DNA from: Verrucomicrobiota bacterium
GTDB lineage: Bacteria > Verrucomicrobiota > Verrucomicrobiia > Chthoniobacterales > UBA10450
DNA length: 34,868 nt
Assembly: GCA_003218945.1 (NCBI GenBank)
Contig: QHPE01000153.1
Coordinates: forward strand, 4,916 to 39,783
Direction of reading: 5' to 3'
Shown: positions 9,798 to 19,051 of the stretch, in pieces
Layout: each line of letters starts with the position of its first letter
Position numbering within the stretch: position 1 is the first letter of the stretch
Notes under the pieces: model-generated
Database searches by the model: none
What the model was told of the DNA's origin: nothing
The model's input: only the letters and a program-made list of their open reading frames with translations
Position numbers and translations under genes: made by a program

Positions 9798-9863
9798 AAA
9801 CGCCCAACGGCCAACCTCGAATTTCAGAAAACTTCAGCGTTGAGCGTTGGACGTTTGGCGTTT
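9798..9863. repeat. Imperfect inverted repeat between secG and mazG that overlaps the mazG 3' end
   Basis: AAACGCCCAACGGCCAAC vs reverse complement of right arm AAACGCCAAACGTCCAAC. Confidence 0.6.
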
Positions 9864-10645
9864 CTCTTAATCTCGTCCCAAATCGCATCCATCTCTTCGA
9901 GATTGACATCACCCAGTTTCTTCCCGCGCGACTTCAGCTTGTCTTCCAACTGATTAAAGCGCGCGACGAATTTGTCGGTGGCAGATTGCAGAGCGCTTTC
10001 CGCGTCGATGTTGCATTTCCGGGCCAGATTCACGACCGCGAACAGCAGATCGCCAATCTCGTCTTCGCTCATTTCCTTCTGTTGTGACTGGATCGCCTCT
10101 TTCGTTTCGTCCAGCTCTTCTTCGACCTTCGCTATCGCATCGCGCGCTTCTGTCCAGTCAAAATTCACCCTGGCCGCTTTGGATTGCGCCTTTTGTGCGC
10201 GCACCGGCGCAGGCAATGCTTTTGGCAAACTTGCCAGGTAATGCGAATCGCCCTTTTTCTCTTCTCGCTTGATTGCTTCCCATTGTTTGAGGACTGCGCC
10301 GGAGTCGCGAGCGTCGCTCGTGCCGAATACATGAGGATGTCGCCTGACTAGCTTATTAGACACCTCGTCAATGACCTGTTCAATATTAAAGCGACTGGCT
10401 CCGGCCGCGATCTCGGCGTGCATCACCACCAGCAGCAAAAGATCACCGAGTTCCTCGCGGAAATGTGCATCGTCCTGCCCGCGCGCTGCCTCGGCCACTT
10501 CGTACGCCTCCTCGATTAGCGCCGGGAGTAATGACTCGTTCGTTTGCTCACGATCCCACGGGCAACCACCGGGTGCGCGAAGTCTCGTGACGATGTCGCA
10601 GAGCTTCGCGAATTGCTCGGTGACTGGTTGCAGGTGATCAGCCAT
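9824..10645 (-). CDS. mazG: Nucleoside triphosphate pyrophosphohydrolase MazG
   Basis: LRAPGGCPWDREQTNESLLPALIEEAYEVAEA, FREELGDLLLLVVMHAEIA, EDEIGDLLFAVVNLARK. Confidence 0.94.
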   Translation of the reverse strand: MADHLQPVTEQFAKLCDIVTRLRAPGGCPWDREQTNESLLPALIEEAYEVAEAARGQDDAHFREELGDLLLLVVMHAEIAAGASRFNIEQVIDEVSNKLVRRHPHVFGTSDARDSGAVLKQWEAIKREEKKGDSHYLASLPKALPAPVRAQKAQSKAARVNFDWTEARDAIAKVEEELDETKEAIQSQQKEMSEDEIGDLLFAVVNLARKCNIDAESALQSATDKFVARFNQLEDKLKSRGKKLGDVNLEEMDAIWDEIKRNAKRPTLNAEVF

Positions 10646-10809
10646 AACGGAACCCCTTCGAATGTACATCTTCAATGAGCACGGATTACACTGGAATCCA
10701 GTGCGACTTCTGCGCGATGGTGCGCTTCAAAAGCCGCACATTCGGTCGCAAAGCGATCGGACTGACGCTTGTGACGCCTCGGCCACTGATCGATGGCCAT
10801 CAATTCGTC

Positions 10810-11169
10810 TCAGAATCGGCCTTGTGTCGCCTCGCGGATTGTCTGTAAACGAATCTGTTGCAGTTTTTTGTATTGGTCAGGTGAAAGAATCGCCTTCATC
10901 TGCGGATCGCTTTGCTGATGAATGGCCCTGAGCTGTTGCATTTTCTGCATTTTTGAAAGCGAATTATCGTTCTTAATTGCCTGCACTTTTGGTACTTCGG
11001 CAGCAAGAATCGGCAGCACTTTCTCCTTTTGCTGCGGCGTGAGATTGAGCTGTTGTGCCATTGCCTGGGCCTTCGACATTGCACCCGCCTTTTGCCCGAA
11101 TGAAGTTGGTGCCAGCAGCGCGAGCAGGGCGATGGATACAGCCGAGATAACAAACGTGTAGTTCTTCAT
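10810..11169 (-). CDS. Small secreted, Gln/Lys-rich hypothetical protein (Spy/CpxP-like composition)
   Basis: Signal peptide MKNYTFVISAVSIALLALLAPTSFGQ, LTPQQKEKVLPILAAE and LSPDQYKKLQQIR; AAGGAAAA before ATG. Confidence 0.7.
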   Translation of the reverse strand: MKNYTFVISAVSIALLALLAPTSFGQKAGAMSKAQAMAQQLNLTPQQKEKVLPILAAEVPKVQAIKNDNSLSKMQKMQQLRAIHQQSDPQMKAILSPDQYKKLQQIRLQTIREATQGRF

Positions 11170-11320
11170 ATTTTTTCCTTTGCTTTGCTGCGCATCGTGG
11201 TGACGTCGCTTGAGTAAGTCAAGATTTCTCTTGAAAACGTGTCCAAATCTTCTGCAGAAGCGGCACAACCACCACACCTGCGTCAGACACACAAAAACTT
11301 TGATATTCACACTCATCGCT

Positions 11321-12013
11321 CTACACCAATTGCCATTTCACTTCGTGCGAATTCCTTTTCGTTTCCCACAAACGGCGTCCACCAAGGAATGCATTTTCGT
11401 TTTGGCCGCGCACAATTCCGTTCGGTAACCGCCCGAACCGATGCACCAACCCACCACCGAGAACGACGTAATCGGCAATGAATGCTCGTCGCAATTGCGT
11501 GATCGCATAGAGGACTTGACGCTGCCATTTTTTGTTGCCGAACTTCTCCAGTCCAGGAATTCCCAGATCCTCCTCGATGATCTTTCCGTTCGGATATGGC
11601 AGGTCGCCTAACTCGAGGGACATCAGGTTCCTTTCCCAGACCAGCGCTGAGCCCAGCCCTGTACCGAGTCCGAGAAACAGCATCCGCCCTCTGCCGAGGT
11701 AACTGCCAAGCCCTTGCATGGCTGCATCGTTCACGACTCGCACCGGTATTCCGAGTGCCCGCGCAAAATTGAAATGGACCCAGCTTTTGCCAAGGTGCTT
11801 GGGGTTCCGGAGGATCCGTCCATTGCGCACCGGCGCCGGGAAACCAATTGATGCAACATCAAATTTCCAGCCGCAGACGGTCTCCTCAAATTTTGATACG
11901 AACTGTTTTGGCGTCATCCGCGGACCGGAGGCAAATTCGCGTTCGACGCGCTCGGACAACAGCAGTTTGACAAAGCTGCCGCCGATATCGACAACGAGAA
12001 TTCTTCTCTTCAT
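11321..12013 (-). CDS. ROK-family kinase, probable polyphosphate glucokinase (copy 2)
   Basis: MKRRILVVDIGGSFVKLLLS; colinear with 7928-8617 product (SIGFPxPVRNG, NDAAMQxLGS, RMLFLGLGTGLGSAL, LELGDLPY, IADYVVLGGG, NAFLGGxRLW). Confidence 0.8.
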   Translation of the reverse strand: MKRRILVVDIGGSFVKLLLSERVEREFASGPRMTPKQFVSKFEETVCGWKFDVASIGFPAPVRNGRILRNPKHLGKSWVHFNFARALGIPVRVVNDAAMQGLGSYLGRGRMLFLGLGTGLGSALVWERNLMSLELGDLPYPNGKIIEEDLGIPGLEKFGNKKWQRQVLYAITQLRRAFIADYVVLGGGLVHRFGRLPNGIVRGQNENAFLGGRRLWETKRNSHEVKWQLV

Positions 12014-12043
12014 CGGTGCGTGCCCGCAGCAGAGGACGCGGCG

Positions 12044-13030
12044 TTATCGCCCGCGGCCGAACAATCGCCCCATGCCGCCCTTCGGTTCAGACTTCGCAGC
12101 GGTGCTGGCAGGCCAGCACTCTACTATCTGAAGCACGACGAAGCGGAACAGCAGTTGCCGGGCAGATTTCAAATCGAGCCGGAGGTTCTTCGCAATCTGT
12201 TGCACCGACCGGGCGCCATTGAACTGCGAGGCGAATTGCGCCTCATCCGAGGTCAGCTTCAACTTCTGAACGCGATCGAAACCTTCTCTTGAGTAAGCCG
12301 GAATTGAGGCCGGATCGAAGCCTGCAGGTAGGTCCGGGTGCTGGACAAGACGCAAAGTCTCCAGTGACCAGTCATCCACATCCGGATCGCCGGTGAGGTC
12401 GCCGAAACCGCTTAACAGCTCTGCATTCTTTTCAAACATGATCCACACGTTCGGCGCCGACCAAAGTTGCGAAAACAGCGTTTGGCCATAGTGCCGCATC
12501 AGATCGAACGCCGGCCGCCTCTCAATAGATTCGGTACGAGCAAGGGTTAACAGAAAAGGAGTGCTGTTTTCTTTCTGCTGGTCGCGCGCATTGTTCACCA
12601 TTTCTGGGTCCACCTCAGCGAGAATGGGCGGCGTCTCCGAACAATAAAGGTCCGGGTCCCGAGTTGTGGCCAGAACAATCTCGCCATCCCGCGCGAGAAC
12701 GTCCACGGGTTCCTTGTCCCAGCACGCTCGCAGCAGCCCGGTCAGGTTCTCTTTTCCAATCGCTCGAACCGCAAGATTCAACGGAAACAGACTTGTACGA
12801 CCGCAAAAATAAATATCAGCGGCCCCTGGCTCCTCGCGTTGCGTGGTTTCGGCGGCGGGAGGCTCCGAAACCGGCTCGGCCCAATCAGAAGCGGGGGTTG
12901 ATATGCGCCACCAATCGTCCGATTGGAAAGCTTCGGCACCCGCGGCCGGCTCCAGTGCAGGCTCCTCCTCGTGCCGAACGGGTGACCGGTCGATCTGTTC
13001 GCGTTCTTCGCTGTTGGAAGGTTCCATCAC
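12044..13030 (-). CDS. Hypothetical protein; C-terminal region resembles DUF4388/PATAN-associated helical domain
   Basis: Long ORF; acidic/Pro-rich N-term, C-term LTSDEAQFASQFNGARSVQQIAKNLRLDLKSARQLLFRFVVLQIVE. Confidence 0.6.
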   Translation of the reverse strand: MMEPSNSEEREQIDRSPVRHEEEPALEPAAGAEAFQSDDWWRISTPASDWAEPVSEPPAAETTQREEPGAADIYFCGRTSLFPLNLAVRAIGKENLTGLLRACWDKEPVDVLARDGEIVLATTRDPDLYCSETPPILAEVDPEMVNNARDQQKENSTPFLLTLARTESIERRPAFDLMRHYGQTLFSQLWSAPNVWIMFEKNAELLSGFGDLTGDPDVDDWSLETLRLVQHPDLPAGFDPASIPAYSREGFDRVQKLKLTSDEAQFASQFNGARSVQQIAKNLRLDLKSARQLLFRFVVLQIVECWPASTAAKSEPKGGMGRLFGRGR

Positions 13031-13148
13031 GCGTTATGTCAGCTTGGATTTGCCGCCTATTCTCGGTGTAAGTCTTCTACGGTCTAAGCAAACCCCATAT
13101 CAAGGCTGTATCAAGAAGCCAATCTTCGCAACGGAGAACTGTTACCCC

Positions 13149-14636
13149 CTATTGTGAAAAGCGGCGCGACAAGTCGCGTCTGCTCATCTTGCCGCGCTCG
13201 TTCGTGGGAATTGCACCGACAATAAAAATTCGCTTCGGAACCTGCCAGGGGCTTAAGAAATCACGGCAAAATCGCAACAGATCGTTTTCGGTTGTCTGGG
13301 GTGAAGCCTGAACGCATGCCGCCACTTCCTCGTTCCGTAACCCTGCGCCTGTGGAACGGCCGAACACAACTGCCTGCCGCACGCCCTCAAAACGCAGCAA
13401 CTGCGCTTCGATTTCCGCCGGATTCACCTTTTTCCCGGCGACGTTGATGACGTCCGAAACCCGACCAACGATTGTTAGCGCCGAGTTATGCTGAGCGAGC
13501 AGGTCATCCGGAACAAAAACACCGTTCCCAAGTTTCTGTTCGCCCCCCTCGGGAAAATAGCCGTCGCTCACCGCTGCGCTGCGAACTCGGATCTGGCTGG
13601 AGGATGCCGTTGGTTCGATAAATTCAATCTCCACGCGTTGCATCGGGCGGCCGACCAAACCGTCCTCGAATGTTGTGCCATCCCGGTCGTAGCAAATTCC
13701 ACCGCATTCCGAAGCACCATAAAAGGAATGAATCGGCTGCTTGAATTTTTCGAAAAACTTTTTCGCCACAGCACCCGAAAGCGGAGCCCCGGCAGAAATG
13801 CACAGCCGAAGCTTTGGCAGGGCGGGCACATCGTCCAGATTGCAAAAGGCCTGATAAAAGACCGGCGTGCCGGGAAAAACCGTTGCGTGCGTCCGAGCAA
13901 GGTCGGCAAGAACGGCTCGCGGTGTTCTATCCCGGCTGACCACCATCGGCACACCGCGCGCGATCAAGGGCGTAAGCAAATTACTAAACCCATAGGAGTG
14001 CGAGACCGGGATCACGCCAAAATTCAGATCGCCATTGGAAATTCCCATCGTCTCGCAAATCTGATTGCAATCGGCTAGCAACTGATGTGCGCGAAATCGA
14101 ACGGCGCGCGGAGCTGCCGTTGTGCCGGATGTAAGTTTCAGAAGCGACGGCGGATTGTCACCCCAATCCACTGTAGAGCCGTCAGTCGTCAGCCGAACGA
14201 CCTTCAAGTCAGTTTCGCCGGAGACGTCCTCTCTTGCCGACGTTGCCGCGGATACGACAGCGGTTGCCTTGCAAATTTCCAACGCTGCATCGCGCTGTCG
14301 CTCGCTGATGGATTGGTCAAGCGGAAGAACGACGAGTTGCTTACGCAAAGATGCAATGAAGACCGACGGCCAATCCTGGTGATTGCCAATCTGCACCGCG
14401 ACGACCGCGCCTGCGGTGAACATATCAATTTTCGTGTAGAAAGCGCGCGCCCCCTCTTCAACGTCACGAAAGCTGCGCGCGATCTTGCCCGTTGAATCGA
14501 ATACAGCAGCATCATCACCTTTGCGCGAAACTGTGCGCTGCCACGCTGCCAGCAGTGGATCACGCGCTTTCATCGCTTGCCAAAACCGGTGTGCACGGAT
14601 AGATTCCGCGCTCCATTTGAAGATGAAAGCAGGCAT
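13149..14636 (-). CDS. AMP-dependent acyl-CoA synthetase/ligase
   Basis: [61 protein letters not shown]. Confidence 0.88.
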   Translation of the reverse strand: MPAFIFKWSAESIRAHRFWQAMKARDPLLAAWQRTVSRKGDDAAVFDSTGKIARSFRDVEEGARAFYTKIDMFTAGAVVAVQIGNHQDWPSVFIASLRKQLVVLPLDQSISERQRDAALEICKATAVVSAATSAREDVSGETDLKVVRLTTDGSTVDWGDNPPSLLKLTSGTTAAPRAVRFRAHQLLADCNQICETMGISNGDLNFGVIPVSHSYGFSNLLTPLIARGVPMVVSRDRTPRAVLADLARTHATVFPGTPVFYQAFCNLDDVPALPKLRLCISAGAPLSGAVAKKFFEKFKQPIHSFYGASECGGICYDRDGTTFEDGLVGRPMQRVEIEFIEPTASSSQIRVRSAAVSDGYFPEGGEQKLGNGVFVPDDLLAQHNSALTIVGRVSDVINVAGKKVNPAEIEAQLLRFEGVRQAVVFGRSTGAGLRNEEVAACVQASPQTTENDLLRFCRDFLSPWQVPKRIFIVGAIPTNERGKMSRRDLSRRFSQ

Positions 14637-14850
14637 TCATCCAGAATACTACGAGACTGATATGGTATGCGCGTGCGGCGCGGTATATCACACGCGCTCC
14701 ACCCGTCGCGATATTAAGATCGGCATTTGTGCCGCTTGTCATCCCTTTTTCACTGGCGAACAAAAATTTGTCGATACGGCTGGGCGCGTAGAGAAGTTCG
14801 CGCGGCGCTATGGCAGCACCAAAGCCGCCCGTGCCGACAAAAAAGCTTAG
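14623..14850 (+). CDS. rpmE: 50S ribosomal protein L31
   Basis: [64 protein letters not shown]. Confidence 0.95.
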   Translation: MKAGIHPEYYETDMVCACGAVYHTRSTRRDIKIGICAACHPFFTGEQKFVDTAGRVEKFARRYGSTKAARADKKA

Positions 14851-14860
14851 CTTAACTGGG

Positions 14861-14918
14861 CTGTAGCGGCTGTCTATGACTGCCGCCCTCCTTCGGCGTT
14901 CATAGAACGCCGCTACAG
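14861..14918 (+). repeat. 58-nt hairpin ending at the base before the prfA start codon
   Basis: CTGTAGCGGC-tg-TCTATGA ... TCATAGA-ac-GCCGCTACAG, internal GCCG/CGGC stem. Confidence 0.85.
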
Positions 14919-15998
14919 ATGGACTTAAATTCCCTTATTCAACTCAAACGCGAACGCCTCGAACAACTCGAACGCGAAATTGCGGATCCGCGCCTGTTCG
15001 ACAATCGTAAGCGCGCTGAGGAAATCATGCGCGAACGCGCGACTCTGACAGATTTGCTGGAAAAATGGCGCGAGCTCGAAGCGGCCCGCAAGCAATTAGA
15101 TGACAACCGTGAACTGGCAACGTCGCGCGATGTTGAGATCGCAGCGATGGCCGACGATGAAATTCCGGAACTCGAAAGACGCGTCGTCGATCTTGAACGC
15201 GGCGTTCAGGTCGCCTTGCTGCCGACGGATCAAACCGAAGAGCGCGACGCAATCGTGGAAGTCCGCGCCGGAACAGGCGGGAACGAAGCGGCGATCTTCG
15301 CCGCCGATCTGTACCGCATGTATCATCGCTACGCGGAATCTGCCGGGCTGAAAACCGAAGACCTCGAGTCGAGTCCCTCTGAGCTTGGCGGATTCAAGGA
15401 AGTGATCTTCCGAGTTTCGGGCGAAGCAGTTTTTAGAAAGCTCCGTTATGAAAGCGGTGTGCATCGTGTTCAGCGCGTGCCTGCGACTGAAGCGCAAGGC
15501 CGCATTCATACGTCGACGGCCACTGTCGCGGTGTTGCCCGAAGCACAGGATGTGGATGTTGAATTGAGACCGGAAGACTTACGGATCGAAGTTTCCCGCG
15601 CGGGCGGTCCCGGCGGGCAGGGCGTGAACACCACTGACTCGGCGGTGCAGGTAATGCACATGCCGACCGGCATGATCGTGCGCTGCCAGGACGGTCGCAG
15701 TCAGATCAAAAACAAGGAACGCGCACTATCGATTTTGCGAGCGCGCTTGCTCGAGCGCAGGCAACGCGAGGAAGCGGAGAAATACAGCGCGCAACGCCGA
15801 GGGCAGATCGGCACCGGGGGGCGCGAAGAAAAAATTCGCACCTACAATTTTCCCCAGAACCGAGTGACTGACCATCGGATCGGACTGACCGTTTACAATT
15901 TAGATCAGGTAATGGACGGGAATCTCGGTGAGTTGATCCAGTCACTGCAAACCGCAGACGTGGCTGAGCGGTTGAAACAATCAGCCGTCGCCGCATGA
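14919..15998 (+). CDS. prfA: Peptide chain release factor 1
   Basis: GGQ motif RAGGPGGQGVNTTDSAVQVMHMPTG; EVRAGTGGNEAAIFAADLYRMY. Confidence 0.96.
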   Translation: MDLNSLIQLKRERLEQLEREIADPRLFDNRKRAEEIMRERATLTDLLEKWRELEAARKQLDDNRELATSRDVEIAAMADDEIPELERRVVDLERGVQVALLPTDQTEERDAIVEVRAGTGGNEAAIFAADLYRMYHRYAESAGLKTEDLESSPSELGGFKEVIFRVSGEAVFRKLRYESGVHRVQRVPATEAQGRIHTSTATVAVLPEAQDVDVELRPEDLRIEVSRAGGPGGQGVNTTDSAVQVMHMPTGMIVRCQDGRSQIKNKERALSILRARLLERRQREEAEKYSAQRRGQIGTGGREEKIRTYNFPQNRVTDHRIGLTVYNLDQVMDGNLGELIQSLQTADVAERLKQSAVAA

Positions 15999-16069
15999 TA
16001 GGACAAATGTTCCGCTTTCCGCTAAGGCCCACTTGAGATAGCAACAGCGGTGAGCCTTGGAGGGGGGCC

Positions 16070-16130
16070 ACGGCATTGTGATCAATGTGGAGCTCGGCGA
16101 AATTCGAGATCGCGCGGAGCGGGCAACCAC
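16070..16130 (-). pseudogene. Frameshifted duplicate fragment of the pckG 3' region
   Basis: Encodes WLPAPRDLEF/(frameshift)/AELHIDHNAVA, matching PckG WLPSPHDLDLAELDIDHNAVD; nucleotide similarity to 16300-16361. Confidence 0.7.
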
Positions 16131-16156
16131 TTGGAATCGTTGCTGTGCGCGGCCGA

Positions 16157-17962
16157 CTATGGCTCAAATCGCGTGGCGAGCTGCTCGCGCTGTTTTTGCA
16201 ACTCTTTCGGCACAATCCGGCCTAACGAATCGAAAAACCCCTTATGCGCCGCGATTTCTTTTTGCCATTCCTCGTGATCGAGCCCGAGGAGTTCGTCAAC
16301 GGCATTGTGATCGATGTCCAGCTCTGCAAGATCCAGATCATGGGGACTGGGCAGCCAGCCTACAGGCGATTCGACCGCGCCACCGTTCCGTTCGCAGCGG
16401 TCGATGATCCACTTGAGCACGCGCATGTTTTCGCCAAAGCCCGGCCATAGGAATTTTCCGTCCGCGCCTTTGCGAAACCAATTCACGTTGAAGATGAGCG
16501 GCGGAGTGGTGAGGCGCTTTCCCATGTCCAACCAGTGCTGAAAATAATGGCCGATGTTGTATCCGCAGAACGGCAGCATCGCCATCGGATCGCGTCGCAC
16601 TCGCCCAACCGCACCGGCGGCCGCAGCGGTTGTTTCCGAAGCCATCGTCGCGCCCAAATATACGCCATGGTTCCAATCGAACGCTTGATAAACCAGCGGC
16701 ACGGTATCGCTGCGGCGGCCCCCGAAAATGATCGCGCTGATCGGGACGCCTTCGCCTTTCTCGATGTCGAAGTCGAGCGCGGGGTTGTTGCGTACTGGCG
16801 TGGTGAAGCGGCTGTTGGGGTGCGCCGCTTTTTCTTTTGATTCAGGCGTCCAATCATCTCCACGCCAATCAAGCGCATGCGCCGGCGGGGGACCATCTTT
16901 GCCCTCCCACCACACGTCACCATCGTCGGTGAGCGCCACGTTCGTGTAAATTGTGTCGTGCGCGATCGATCGCATCGCGTTGGGATTCGATTTGTAGCTC
17001 GTGCCCGGCACAACGCCGAAGTAACCGTTCTCCGGATTAACCGCGTACAACCGGCCATCGCGAATTCGCATCCAGGCGATGTCGTCACCGACCGTCGTTA
17101 TTTTCCAGCCTTTGAAATGTGCGGGCGGGATAAGCATCGCGAAATTGGTCTTGCCGCATGCGCTGGGGAATGCGGCAGCTACGTAGTGCTTGCGACCTTC
17201 GGGAGATTCCACGCCGAGAATCAGCATGTGCTCGGCCATCCAGCCTTGTGTCCGCGCCAGATACGAACCGATCCGCAGAGCGAGACATTTTTTGCTCAAC
17301 AAAACGTTGCCGCCGTAACCAGAACCAACTGAAATAATCGTGTTGTCCTGCGGGAAATGACAAATGAAGCGGCGCTCAGAATTGACATCCAGCAAGGAAT
17401 GCACGCCGCGGTTCCACTCTGAATGCGGATCGTTGCCGAGCCGTTTGAGCGCGATCTCGCCCATGCGCGTCATGATTCTCATGCTAAGCACGACATACTT
17501 GGAATCGGTGATCTCGCATCCGACTTTGGTCAGGGGCGAATCCGCCGGGCCCATCATGTAGGGAATGACAAACATCGTGCGGCCGTGCATAGCGCCCTTT
17601 AATAGCCGCCGCAGTTTCGCATACGTCTCTCGCGGCTCAGACCAATTGTTTGTCGGGCCGGCTTCCTCTTTTGTTGGCGTGCAGACAATTGTGAATTGCT
17701 CCACGCGAGCGACATCGTTTGGATCGGAGCGATGCAGATAGCAGCGAGGAACCTTCTTTTGGTTCAGCTCGATGAGGACGTTCTGCTTCATGGATTCAGC
17801 GATCAGAAACTCGTTCTCGCGGTCCGAGCCGTCGCACCAGAAAATATTTTCGGGTTCAGTCAGAGCGGCGATCTCGTTCACCCAATCGAGCACGGCCGCA
17901 TTGCCGGGCTTTGCGTCACCGATCCCTTTGGGCGGGAAAATGGCGGGCGCGAGATTTTTCAT
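16157..17962 (-). CDS. pckG: Phosphoenolpyruvate carboxykinase (GTP)
   Basis: FPSACGKTNFAMLIPP, TVGDDIAWMR, PENGYFGVVPGTSYKSNPNAM, IIFGGRRSDTVPLVYQAFDWNHGVYLGAT. Confidence 0.96.
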   Translation of the reverse strand: MKNLAPAIFPPKGIGDAKPGNAAVLDWVNEIAALTEPENIFWCDGSDRENEFLIAESMKQNVLIELNQKKVPRCYLHRSDPNDVARVEQFTIVCTPTKEEAGPTNNWSEPRETYAKLRRLLKGAMHGRTMFVIPYMMGPADSPLTKVGCEITDSKYVVLSMRIMTRMGEIALKRLGNDPHSEWNRGVHSLLDVNSERRFICHFPQDNTIISVGSGYGGNVLLSKKCLALRIGSYLARTQGWMAEHMLILGVESPEGRKHYVAAAFPSACGKTNFAMLIPPAHFKGWKITTVGDDIAWMRIRDGRLYAVNPENGYFGVVPGTSYKSNPNAMRSIAHDTIYTNVALTDDGDVWWEGKDGPPPAHALDWRGDDWTPESKEKAAHPNSRFTTPVRNNPALDFDIEKGEGVPISAIIFGGRRSDTVPLVYQAFDWNHGVYLGATMASETTAAAAGAVGRVRRDPMAMLPFCGYNIGHYFQHWLDMGKRLTTPPLIFNVNWFRKGADGKFLWPGFGENMRVLKWIIDRCERNGGAVESPVGWLPSPHDLDLAELDIDHNAVDELLGLDHEEWQKEIAAHKGFFDSLGRIVPKELQKQREQLATRFEP

Positions 17963-18129
17963 CGACGGAAAACGTCCACTTTAACCACGAACGCTGGCTT
18001 CGCCACGTTGAATCATTGAACTATTGACCCGTCAAAGCGGCGTTACTTTGTGCTATTAACGCTGGAACGAATCACTGTTCGGTGGTCGTTTCACTTGCGC
18101 AAGCACACTGCGCAGCATTAATTGAAACT

Positions 18130-18987
18130 ATGTTCGGGGTGACCACGTCCGATGATTATCGGCCGGTTGCGTGGATGGGTCGCTATCCTGTCGATGTGAC
18201 CACGATGCTGGTCGGGGTCCACGTGGTCTGTGCAGTCCTGGCCTGCATCGTGACTGCAATTCCTGGCCTCGCCGGTACGCTCACATACTTTGTTTTCGAC
18301 AGCGCACGTATCTGGGACGGGCTGCAGGTATGGCGACTCGGCACGTATGCATTCGTGCATTTCCCGTCATCGCTGCTGTGGTTTGCCATCGAGATGTATC
18401 TGCTATTCGTCTTCGGGCGAGAAGTGGAACGTTTTCTCGGCCGGCGCGCGTACATCTTTCTTTATCTGATTCTGCTGCTTACGCCGCCGATACTACTGAC
18501 GGTGTGGGGACTTTGGGAGCGATCTTTACTTGCCGGTTCGCCGGCGTTGCACTTTGGAGTTTTCGTTGCCTTCGCCACGATTTATCCGCACGTCGAATTG
18601 TTGCTGCGGATCCAGGCCAAGTGGATCGCCCTAATTCTCGCCGCTGTTTACACGTTTCAACTGCTCGCCTATCACGCCTGGAGCGATTTGGTCGTGGTCT
18701 GGACGAGTATTGGCGCCGCCTTCCTTTTTGTTGAATTAAATGGCGCCGGCCCGGAGCTCGTTTGGTGGAACGCGTTGAAAACGCGATTCGCTCCGCGCCC
18801 GAAATACCATGTTGTTCCCAGGCCGCAACCGCGTGCCAGCGGTGGCCGGACGGAACCGGATGACGCTCAAGCCTCGATTGATCCTATCCTCGACAAGATT
18901 TCCAAGTTCGGAATTGGAAGCCTGACGGCCAGCGAGCGGCGGCAGTTGAATCGAGAGCGCGAACGCTTGTTAAAAAATTCGCAGTAA
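18130..18987 (+). CDS. Rhomboid-fold membrane protein with C-terminal DUF6576-like tail; probably catalytically inactive
   Basis: WRLGTYAFVHFPSSLLWFAIEMYLLFVFGREVERFLGRRAYIFLYL topology; C-term DPILDKISKFGIGSLTASERRQLNRERERLLK. Confidence 0.72.
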   Translation: MFGVTTSDDYRPVAWMGRYPVDVTTMLVGVHVVCAVLACIVTAIPGLAGTLTYFVFDSARIWDGLQVWRLGTYAFVHFPSSLLWFAIEMYLLFVFGREVERFLGRRAYIFLYLILLLTPPILLTVWGLWERSLLAGSPALHFGVFVAFATIYPHVELLLRIQAKWIALILAAVYTFQLLAYHAWSDLVVVWTSIGAAFLFVELNGAGPELVWWNALKTRFAPRPKYHVVPRPQPRASGGRTEPDDAQASIDPILDKISKFGIGSLTASERRQLNRERERLLKNSQ

Positions 18988-18999
18988 TCTCCTGTAGTG

Positions 19000-19016
19000 G
19001 CAGCCGTTTCGGCTGC
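19000..19016. terminator. Hairpin GCAGCCGTTTCGGCTGC between convergent genes, possible bidirectional terminator
   Basis: Perfect 7-bp stem (with 3-nt loop) preceded by CTGTAGTG; no long T-run. Confidence 0.35.
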
Positions 19017-19051
19017 TTGATCTCTCCGAAACGCGGACGGCACGCCTGCCT

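Noticed and set aside
14861-14918. Calling the hairpin an rpmE Rho-independent terminator
   Set aside because: No T-run follows the stem; the next base is the prfA start codon, and similar ends occur elsewhere as repeats.
15706-16215. 169-aa minus-strand ORF spanning prfA end and the gap to pckG
   Set aside because: Only the FAELHIDHNAV segment is meaningful, explained by the pckG duplicate relic; the rest is antisense to prfA.
16483-17088. 201-aa minus-strand ORF inside pckG
   Set aside because: Alternative-frame shadow of pckG; compositionally biased and no domain recognised.
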